Assembly: GCA_948482415.1 (NCBI GenBank)
Contig: CAOMFZ010000058.1
Location: 1 to 10,858, forward strand
DNA: 10,858 bases
Direction: 5' to 3'
Source of the DNA: an uncultured Mailhella sp.
GTDB taxonomy: Bacteria; Desulfobacterota; Desulfovibrionia; Desulfovibrionales; Desulfovibrionaceae
Shown here: positions 1 to 5,399 of the stretch, in pieces
Layout of the letters: every line of letters starts with the position of its first letter
How positions within the stretch are numbered: the first letter of the stretch is position 1
The notes under the pieces: model-generated
What the model was told of the DNA's origin: nothing
Seen by the model: the letters and a program-made list of their open reading frames with translations, nothing else
The model's database searches: none
Translations under genes and position numbers: made by a program

Positions 1-48
1 TCTTGTTGTTCTTGGGGAAATTTATTTTAAAAAGTTTTGTAAAGGGGT

Positions 49-85
49 GCAGGGGGAGAAACTTTTACAAAAGTTTTCCCCCTGC
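49..85. repeat. Long imperfect inverted repeat, probable dispersed intergenic element
   Basis: Arms 49-66 and 69-85 pair over 17 bp with one bulged G at 58. The outer part is G/C-rich (gcaggggg against ccccctgc) and the inner part A/T-rich (aaactttt against aaaagttt), with only two bases between the arms. A related segment at 30-43 (aaaagttttgtaaa) can compete for pairing with the 3' arm. I recall similar G-run/A-T hairpins between genes in Desulfovibrio, where they probably end transcription or are dispersed repeats. The absence of a clean T-run after the stem argues against a simple intrinsic terminator. No second copy occurs in this window, so the dispersed nature is an inference. Confidence 0.6.
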
Positions 86-124
86 AAAATTCTCAAGAAT
101 TACCGGAAATGCTCCGAACAAAAG

Positions 125-150
125 AAAAGGTGGCACATGCCACCTTTTTT
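125..150. terminator. Bidirectional rho-independent terminator, ends fliM
   Basis: A perfect 11-bp inverted repeat (aaaaggtggca at 125-135, tgccacctttt at 138-148) has a two-base centre. Read on the minus strand, the stem lies about 20 bases past the fliM stop codon and is followed by TTTTCTTTT. Read on the plus strand it is followed by TTTTTT, so it would also stop transcripts entering from the left edge. Confidence 0.85.
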
Positions 151-171
151 ATTTCATTATTATTGTAATTA

Positions 172-1152
172 TTAAGAATATCTTGGCTCATCAACACTGA
201 CGATTTGGAATGCCTTGTTGGATTTCACAATACCCGGAATACCCCAATATTTTGTTACACCCTCAACCGTGCAGGGAAGCAATTGTTCCACATCAGTATC
301 CAAGGTAATAATATCGCCTACTTTCAAGCGTAAAAGCTGATTACTGGTGATTTGTGTATTGCCAATGCCAATTTTCAATTCCACAGGGGTTTCCATAAGT
401 CTGTCTTTGAGTCGTCCGGACCATGCATGGTCAACTTCCAAACGTTCTGTTTGATAGTTGGCATTCAATTTGGAACGAATAGGTTCAATAGTGGAATAAG
501 GCAGGCAAACAAGCATGGAGCCAAGGGAGTTATCAAGCTCAACTTCATAGTTGATAACCACAACAACATCACTGGGAGGAACAATGGAAGCAAACTGCGG
601 GTTAATTTCCGAGCGGATAAGCTCAAGATTTACTTCATGCACAGGGCGCCATGACTCTGTCATAATCTCCAGAGCAAGACGAATAATCCTGTCCACAATC
701 GCTTGTTCAATACGGGTAAATTCACGGCCTTCAACTTTGGACTGCGTCCCCATGCCCCCGAAAACGTTTTCCACCAGCGCAAAAACAAGACGCGCATCAA
801 CAATCATCAGCGCATTGCCGCGAAGCGGTTCCATTTTGAAAATATTGATACTGGTAGGCACAGGAAGGGAACGCATAAATTCCCCAAATTTTGCCATATC
901 AATAGAAATAGGGGAAATTTCCACGCGTTTGCGCACAGTATTGGTTAAGGCGTTGGTGCAGAGTCTTGCAAACCTGTCATTGATAATTTCCAAAACAGGC
1001 ATACGGCCGCGAATAATTCTATCCTGATTCGCAAGGTCAAACGGAACGACACCGTCGGAATCCTCTTCTGTCTCTTCTTCTACATCCAAATCCCCACCAG
1101 ATAAACCATTCAAAAGAGCATCAACTTCATCTTGAGCGAGAAATTTGTTCAT
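172..1152 (-). CDS. fliM: Flagellar motor switch protein FliM
   Basis: FliM is the middle protein of the cytoplasmic C-ring. It binds phosphorylated CheY and, with FliG and FliN, sets the direction of rotation. The 326-residue length is normal. The N-terminus (residues 4-14, FLAQDEVDALL) matches the conserved CheY-P-binding peptide, followed by an acidic linker (about 21-34). The middle domain carries the family FGGMG motif at 131-135, and the C-terminal SpoA/FliN-like domain spans about 250-322. The ATG has a strong AAGGCGG ribosome site about 6 bases upstream. The gene stands alone: its own promoter lies upstream, a terminator directly follows, and no other flagellar gene is present here. 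Family assignment is secure. Confidence 0.97.
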   Translation of the reverse strand: MNKFLAQDEVDALLNGLSGGDLDVEEETEEDSDGVVPFDLANQDRIIRGRMPVLEIINDRFARLCTNALTNTVRKRVEISPISIDMAKFGEFMRSLPVPTSINIFKMEPLRGNALMIVDARLVFALVENVFGGMGTQSKVEGREFTRIEQAIVDRIIRLALEIMTESWRPVHEVNLELIRSEINPQFASIVPPSDVVVVINYEVELDNSLGSMLVCLPYSTIEPIRSKLNANYQTERLEVDHAWSGRLKDRLMETPVELKIGIGNTQITSNQLLRLKVGDIITLDTDVEQLLPCTVEGVTKYWGIPGIVKSNKAFQIVSVDEPRYS

Positions 1153-1182
1153 ATAAACCGCCTTAATTATTTATCTCTATAA

Positions 1183-1210
1183 AATATACATTCTCAAAAT
1201 ACAATGTCAA
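1183..1210 (-). promoter_or_regulatory. Predicted sigma-70 promoter of fliM
   Basis: On the minus strand a perfect TTGACA (-35, 1210-1205) is followed after 16 bases by TATATT (-10, 1188-1183). The transcript would start near 1176, leaving a leader of about 24 bases with the AAGGCGG site before the fliM ATG. A housekeeping-type promoter is seen, rather than sigma-28 or sigma-54 elements. Confidence 0.65.
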
Positions 1211-1274
1211 GCAAGAAATAACACAATCAAATCCCATATCGGCACTTTTTGCCATTTCTATATATTTTTTACAA

Positions 1275-1289
1275 AAATACAATGTATTT
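1275..1289. promoter_or_regulatory. Small palindrome at the -35 region, possible operator
   Basis: AAATAC (1275-1280) and GTATTT (1284-1289) are perfect complementary arms around AAT, overlapping the first two bases of the predicted -35 box. The 12-mer AAAATACAATGT containing its left arm (1274-1285) also occurs at 1196-1207, touching the fliM -35. This could be a regulator site, but the region is very A/T-rich and chance is a real alternative. Confidence 0.3.
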
Positions 1290-1316
1290 GCTCTTTTATC
1301 TTTAATCTTATATACT
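1288..1316 (+). promoter_or_regulatory. Predicted sigma-70 promoter of the ASKHA/Rsm22 pair
   Basis: TTGCTC (1288-1293) is separated by exactly 17 bases from TATACT (1311-1316). Transcription would begin near 1323, giving a leader of about 20 bases that contains AAAGGA just before the ATG at 1343. No other good pair lies closer to the gene. Confidence 0.6.
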
Positions 1317-1342
1317 ATCCATCGTCTTACAAAGGAAAATTT

Positions 1343-2887
1343 ATGGCAGTATTAATACACTACAATAATGAAAATTTCAGCATTAATTTTGAGGAACTGC
1401 CTCATAATGCAAATGCCGGTTATCTCTTTAGCCTGCCCCAAATAAAGCCCCGCCCCCTTTGTACCGGCATGGGAAAATGCGGACGCTGCAAAATACAGTA
1501 TCATTCCCCTGTTCCTATGCTGACCCCCTTAGAAAAAATACTGCTCAGCAAGGAAGAGCAGGAAAAAAATATCCGCTTAGCCTGCAAACACCCTTTGGAA
1601 GATAATCTTGAGCTGTCAATTTTTGACGATTTGCAGCAAAATGCAAGCCAATTTAATTTGCAGTTACCTGAAAACTGTTCCTATGAAACTGCCGTACTTT
1701 TTATTGACCTTGGCACTACATCTATTGATTTTGCAGTACAAAACGAGCAAAAAGTTTTTACGCAGGGGAAAATTTTAAATCCGCAGATGTTTGCCGGCGC
1801 TGATGTTATGGCACGGCTCTATTATGAACATTTTATTGAAAAACAAAAACCGAGCCGTCTGCAAAGTATTATATTGGAATTTTTACAAAATCTTTGCACA
1901 GAACTGGAAAAAACCCGCATTGCAGTCAACGAAATATATCTTGCGGCTAACCCTGCCATGACAGCGCTTTTTTTAGGCGAGAGCACAAAAGGCCTGCTTG
2001 AAGCTCCTTATTATCTGGAAAACAAAGGCAGCACACACTATCATTTCAATAAACTGCCCCCTGTTTTTATTCCTCCGCAGATGAGTGCTTTTATCGGCGC
2101 TGATGCCTGTGCCGGGCTTGCTTATATTCTGCAAAATTATCCTGACCTTGATAATTTTCTTTTGGCTGATTTAGGCACAAACGGTGAATTTATTTATTAT
2201 CATGACGGACAGGTTTACGGAGCAAGCGTTCCCTTAGGTCCTGCTCTTGAGGGTGTCGGCATGCGCTGCGGAAGCGCTGTGCACGGCAAAGGGGAAAATA
2301 TTATTCTTTCTTTTTCCTTAACGCCCTTTGGGCTTTCTTTTGAATGCAAAGGCAATGCGCAGTTTATCTGCGGTGCCGCCTATCTTTCTTTACTCAATAT
2401 TCTCTTATCCACAAATTGTATCAACAGGCAGGGATTGTTTCAAAATAATCAGCCTGAACAAGTCAGCCCTCTGGCAAAAAAACTTCTTACCCGTTTCAAA
2501 GAAATAAATGGTGAAAAACGCCTGTATGTCACAGATAATTTATATCTTTGTGCAGAAGATATTGAAAATATTTTAAAAGTGAAAGCAGCCTTTTCTTCTG
2601 CCATTGAACTTTTTATGCAGAAAAATACCATTGAAACTATTTTTCTGTCAGGGGCATTAAGCGCCCACATTCCCCTTGATATTCTCGAAAATCTCGGTTT
2701 TCTGCCTAAAAACAGCAAGGCAAAAACAAAAATTATCGGCAACTCTTCCCTCAAGGGGCTGTTTTCCTATTACACGGATAGGGAACTGATACACAAAGTT
2801 GAAAAAATTTCGGCACAGGCGATTATTATTGATTTAACCAATCAAGACGAATATAATACGCTCTACATCAACAATATGCATTTTTAG
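1343..2887 (+). CDS. ASKHA-domain protein with N-terminal 2Fe-2S ferredoxin domain (RACo-like)
   Basis: The protein resembles the reductive activators of corrinoid proteins (RACo family, DUF4445/ASKHA). These use ATP and a 2Fe-2S cluster to return an inactivated Co(II) corrinoid to Co(I). A plant-type ferredoxin domain covers about 1-95, with cluster cysteines C40, C46, C49 and C81. The ASKHA ATPase follows: phosphate-1 IDLGTTSIDF at 121-130, IGADACAGL at 251-259, phosphate-2 ADLGTNGEF at 275-283, the family-typical GVGMRCGSA at 304-312, and an adenosine-type loop FLSGALS at 434-440. At 514 residues it is, from memory, shorter than typical RACo proteins of around 600 or more. AAAGGA lies 7 bases before the ATG. 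The next gene starts 8 bases after its stop, so the two are probably co-transcribed. No corrinoid protein or methyltransferase partner is visible, so the substrate is unknown. The family call is firm; the function is inferred. Confidence 0.88.
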   Translation: MAVLIHYNNENFSINFEELPHNANAGYLFSLPQIKPRPLCTGMGKCGRCKIQYHSPVPMLTPLEKILLSKEEQEKNIRLACKHPLEDNLELSIFDDLQQNASQFNLQLPENCSYETAVLFIDLGTTSIDFAVQNEQKVFTQGKILNPQMFAGADVMARLYYEHFIEKQKPSRLQSIILEFLQNLCTELEKTRIAVNEIYLAANPAMTALFLGESTKGLLEAPYYLENKGSTHYHFNKLPPVFIPPQMSAFIGADACAGLAYILQNYPDLDNFLLADLGTNGEFIYYHDGQVYGASVPLGPALEGVGMRCGSAVHGKGENIILSFSLTPFGLSFECKGNAQFICGAAYLSLLNILLSTNCINRQGLFQNNQPEQVSPLAKKLLTRFKEINGEKRLYVTDNLYLCAEDIENILKVKAAFSSAIELFMQKNTIETIFLSGALSAHIPLDILENLGFLPKNSKAKTKIIGNSSLKGLFSYYTDRELIHKVEKISAQAIIIDLTNQDEYNTLYINNMHF

Positions 2888-2895
2888 GCTCCATT

Positions 2896-4407
2896 ATGAA
2901 CAAAGAACTTTTTTCTGAACTTAATGACTTTACACAAAAGGGATTTTCTCTTCTTTACCCTGCACTTGCAGAACTTATTCCCATGAAGCCAAGCCAAAGA
3001 AAAGAACTCCCCCATGCATGCAGGGAATTATCCGAATATCTGACCACTGAACGGGAAATGCTTTCTCGTCCCTACTGGACAAATCCGCGTCTTTTATCTG
3101 CCTATTTTCATTACTTTTTAATGTGGAATTTAATTCGTTTATGCAAACTTTTTCCGCAAATCAATCTCGGCACAATCCCCCCAAAATGCACCTTTGCGGA
3201 CCTGGGCTCAGGACCTTTAACCATTCCTTTAGCCCTGTTTCTCAGCCGAAAAGATTTGCATAAAAAAGAAATTACCTTTATTTGTGCTGATATTGCCCCG
3301 CAACCTTTACAAATCGGCAGAAATCTTTTTGAAATACTTCGCCAAAAACTTGCTCCTGAATGCCTGTGGAAAATTGAAATTGTCCGCGCTCCAAATCATA
3401 AAATTTTACGGCAAATCCACACGCCGGTTTCTTTAATTACCATGGGAAACGTGCTCAATGAAGGAGACGAAAAGAAAAAAATTTCCACTTTTGAACAAAT
3501 CCGCCATATTTATGATATGGCTTGCCAAGTCCTTGATGACACAGGAAAAATCTTTGTTGTTGAACCGGGAACAAGACAGGGAGCCAGAATGATACAAATT
3601 TTGCGCACGCTTGTTACCGAAGAAATACAGGAACTTGATGAATTTGAAGACGTTGATGAAGAAATCGGCGAAGTTGAAACATCAGAAAACGGCTGGGCAG
3701 AAAATGCATTTGAAGACGAAAAAGAAGAAGCTCCCCATCAAATTATCAGCCCTTGTCCCCATGCTGTTTCCTGTCCGCTCACCAGGCAGTTTCATAAACA
3801 AAATGCATGGTGTCATTTCAATACCGAAACAGCTTTTATTCCAAAAGAATTAAAAGAGCTTTCGCAAAAAGCAGGCTTGGATAAAGAATCCGTCAGTTTA
3901 TCCTATTTGTATCTTGCCAAAAAGGAATTGGCTGAAAAACTTCTCAAACAGGAACAAAGCGAACACAAAGCAAGAATTATTTCAGACGCGTTTGTTGTAC
4001 CGCATTATAAGGGAAGAGCCCGCTATGCCTGCCATGAAAAAGGACTTTTGCTTATTCTTGACAGTACTCATCTGCCAATGGGCACTCTGTGCGATGTGAG
4101 ATTCCCTGCAAAAATTACCCGCGATTTTAAATCAAAAGCCATTTTATGCATGCCGGCAGACAGCAAATATAAAAATCTCAAGGAAATCGAACAAATACAG
4201 ACCGTTACAGACAAGAAAACAGATACAGCAAAACAAAAATCTTTAAAAACACAAAAAACATCTGCGAAAAATATAAAAAAAGAAACACGAACGAACAAAA
4301 ATATAAAACAAAATACAGACAAAATGATAGCTAAAAACAAAACAACAAAGAGAAATACCTCTTTATCAAAAGAAAAGACAAAAGCAAAGCGAATTTTTAA
4401 TAAATAA
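2896..4407 (+). CDS. Rsm22/METTL17-family (small ribosomal subunit) methyltransferase-like protein
   Basis: This family is known mainly from mitochondria, where it acts in small-subunit ribosome assembly and carries an iron-sulfur cluster. Bacterial homologs are poorly characterised. A Rossmann SAM-binding core begins with FADLGSGPLTI at 100-110, has acidic ADI at 131-133 and TMGNVLNE at 182-189, and continues to VVEPGTRQG at 221-229. The Fe-S signature follows: CPH at 287-289, CP at 293-294, WCHF at 305-308 and C379, giving four candidate cysteine ligands. Two low-complexity parts stand out. One is an acidic insertion at about 242-279 with nearly half Glu/Asp. The other is a Lys-rich tail from about 430 to 503, suited to RNA contact. 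The ribosome site is weak, and the 8-base gap to the preceding gene suggests translational coupling. Whether it methylates anything is open. Confidence 0.85.
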   Translation: MNKELFSELNDFTQKGFSLLYPALAELIPMKPSQRKELPHACRELSEYLTTEREMLSRPYWTNPRLLSAYFHYFLMWNLIRLCKLFPQINLGTIPPKCTFADLGSGPLTIPLALFLSRKDLHKKEITFICADIAPQPLQIGRNLFEILRQKLAPECLWKIEIVRAPNHKILRQIHTPVSLITMGNVLNEGDEKKKISTFEQIRHIYDMACQVLDDTGKIFVVEPGTRQGARMIQILRTLVTEEIQELDEFEDVDEEIGEVETSENGWAENAFEDEKEEAPHQIISPCPHAVSCPLTRQFHKQNAWCHFNTETAFIPKELKELSQKAGLDKESVSLSYLYLAKKELAEKLLKQEQSEHKARIISDAFVVPHYKGRARYACHEKGLLLILDSTHLPMGTLCDVRFPAKITRDFKSKAILCMPADSKYKNLKEIEQIQTVTDKKTDTAKQKSLKTQKTSAKNIKKETRTNKNIKQNTDKMIAKNKTTKRNTSLSKEKTKAKRIFNK

Positions 4408-4423
4408 AAATTTACTAGACTTT

Positions 4424-4438
4424 TGGTATAATTATGAT
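4424..4438 (+). promoter_or_regulatory. Predicted promoter (extended -10) of the glutaredoxin/FTR pair
   Basis: A perfect TATAAT at 4427-4432 is preceded by TGG, forming an extended -10 (TGnTATAAT), with no good -35 at the expected distance. An alternative overlapping pair is TTTACT (4411-4416), 16 bases, then TATGAT (4433-4438). Either would give a leader of about 45 bases. No clear terminator separates this promoter from the upstream gene, so read-through is possible. Confidence 0.55.
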
Positions 4439-4488
4439 ACGATTAAACCGTTACAAATATTTATAGTCTCAACCAATAGGGGATTAAA

Positions 4489-4905
4489 GTGGCTGCAACG
4501 TATTTACTTGTTATTATTGGATTTCTTCTTGTTGTTTTTGGGATAGTCTATTTCAAGAGTAAACAGGCAAAAGAAGAACCCGTTGAAAATATTTTAGCAA
4601 AACTCAGTCAGGAAGAGCAAACGCTCTATAAAATGGCACTCAAACCTGAAAATGTGCCCAATACTTTTATTTATGCTCTTTCAACCTGTCATCACTGCAA
4701 AAGAACAAGAGAATTTTTAGACAGCCATAAAATCCCCTATACGCTTATTTATATCGATACCTACCCAAAACAGCTTTATAAAATTTTATTGGAAAAATTA
4801 AAAGTCTACAATCCGCGCGGTTCTTATCCTACGATACGCCTTGCAAACGGACAAATCATTACAGGTTTCAGAGAACAGGCACTGAGGGAGGCACTTTTAA
4901 AATGA
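4489..4905 (+). CDS. Membrane-anchored glutaredoxin-like protein
   Basis: Residues 4-22 form one hydrophobic helix followed by lysines at 23, 25 and 28, which by the positive-inside rule puts the rest of the protein in the cytoplasm. After a short linker, the thioredoxin-fold domain (about 58-138) has the redox motif CHHC at 67-70, the cis-proline loop SYPTIRL at 112-118, and the glycine region NGQIITGF at 120-127, typical of glutaredoxin/NrdH-like proteins. It would reduce disulfides, with an unknown partner. Translation starts at a GTG, chosen because AGGGG lies 6 bases upstream and the membrane helix begins immediately. Its last codons overlap the FTR gene by four bases (ATGA). The pairing suggests that it receives electrons from the FTR rather than from glutathione; that is an inference. 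Confidence 0.88.
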   Translation: MAATYLLVIIGFLLVVFGIVYFKSKQAKEEPVENILAKLSQEEQTLYKMALKPENVPNTFIYALSTCHHCKRTREFLDSHKIPYTLIYIDTYPKQLYKILLEKLKVYNPRGSYPTIRLANGQIITGFREQALREALLK

Positions 4906-5213
4906 GTCCCGAAGAACTTTATAATTTGCTGAAAAAAGAAGAAAAAAAAGGTTATTTTCTTCACAAAAATTATGCACATTGCATGGAAATTATTGACGGA
5001 TTACTCCAAAATCTGGATAATTACGGTTATTTAAATTGCCCCTGCCGTCTTGCCAATAATGATGCTGACAAAGATAAGCACACGACATGCCCCTGTGCAT
5101 ACAGAAACATTGACGTGAAAGAATTCGGCGCTTGTTTTTGCCATTTATTTGTCAGTGAAGAATACAAGGACGATGAAAATTTCTTTCCGGAAATTGATGA
5201 CAGATGCCATTAA
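4902..5213 (+). CDS. Ferredoxin-thioredoxin reductase catalytic (beta) subunit
   Basis: The chain passes electrons from ferredoxin to a protein disulfide through a 4Fe-4S cluster next to an active-site disulfide. The three diagnostic motifs are present: CPC at 46-48, CPC at 63-65 and CFC at 78-80 (CPC-X14-CPC-X12-CFC). Compared with plant and cyanobacterial enzymes (CPC-X16-CPC-X8-CHC), the spacing is the one I associate with anaerobe-type FTRs. By alignment, C48 and C80 would be the redox pair, and C46, C63, C65 and C78 the cluster ligands. The 103-residue length fits. No variable (alpha) subunit is nearby, as is usual outside oxygenic phototrophs. The start overlaps the glutaredoxin stop (ATGA), and a GAGGGAGG site lies 10 bases before it inside the upstream gene. 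The physiological target is most simply the co-encoded glutaredoxin-like protein. Confidence 0.92.
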   Translation: MSPEELYNLLKKEEKKGYFLHKNYAHCMEIIDGLLQNLDNYGYLNCPCRLANNDADKDKHTTCPCAYRNIDVKEFGACFCHLFVSEEYKDDENFFPEIDDRCH

Positions 5214-5225
5214 AATAATCAGCAT

Positions 5226-5325
5226 AAAGCAAAGTCATTGAAAGAAGCAGGTCTCCTAATTGCTTATTTTTATTGTTTTAAAAATTTTTCACATGCTAAA
5301 AAAAACTTTGCTTTTTTTCGTTTTT
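5226..5325 (+). terminator. Possible long-range hairpin with T-rich tail after the FTR gene
   Basis: AAAGCAAAGT (5226-5235) and ACTTTGCTTT (5305-5314) are exact 10-base complements, and the second arm runs into T-runs (TTTT at 5315-5318, then CG, then TTTTT at 5321-5325). They are 69 bases apart, which is long for an intrinsic terminator, and no compact stem is evident between them. It may end the glutaredoxin/FTR transcript or be a leader structure. The region is A/T-rich, so this is weak. Confidence 0.3.
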
Positions 5326-5336
5326 AAGAATAAAAT
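5308..5336 (+). promoter_or_regulatory. Predicted upstream promoter of the carboxylase operon
   Basis: TTGCTT (5308-5313), 17 bases, then TAAAAT (5331-5336). Its start point near 5343 would place the 16-bp palindrome at 5350-5365 just inside the transcript. A second -10-like TATACT lies at 5373-5378, without a convincing -35. Confidence 0.5.
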
Positions 5337-5349
5337 GTCTGGAAATTAA

Positions 5350-5365
5350 TGTAAGTTTTCTTACA
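5350..5365. promoter_or_regulatory. 16-bp palindrome, candidate operator of the carboxylase operon
   Basis: TGTAAG (5350-5355) and CTTACA (5360-5365) are perfect six-base arms around TTTT. The palindrome lies just downstream of the TTGCTT/TAAAAT promoter and immediately upstream of the TATACT -10, where a repressor would block either. A further CTTAC occurs at 5377-5381. It does not match the long BirA operator or the FapR site as I know them, so the regulator is unknown. With a TTTT loop it could instead act as a small RNA hairpin. Confidence 0.45.
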
Positions 5366-5399
5366 GTTTTACTATACTTACTTTTCAAAGGATTTTCCT

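Noticed and set aside
3..200. Plus-strand 65-codon open frame at the left edge
   Set aside because: It runs through the inverted repeat and the fliM terminator into the fliM end, has no ribosome site, and its translation resembles no protein.
551..1027. 158-codon plus-strand frame opposite fliM
   Set aside because: It is antisense to the conserved core of fliM, has no ribosome site, and its composition is that of a shadow frame.
4200..4404. A-rich stretch considered as intergenic or low-quality sequence
   Set aside because: It stays in frame with the Rsm22-family gene and encodes a coherent Lys-rich tail, as expected for an RNA-binding extension.
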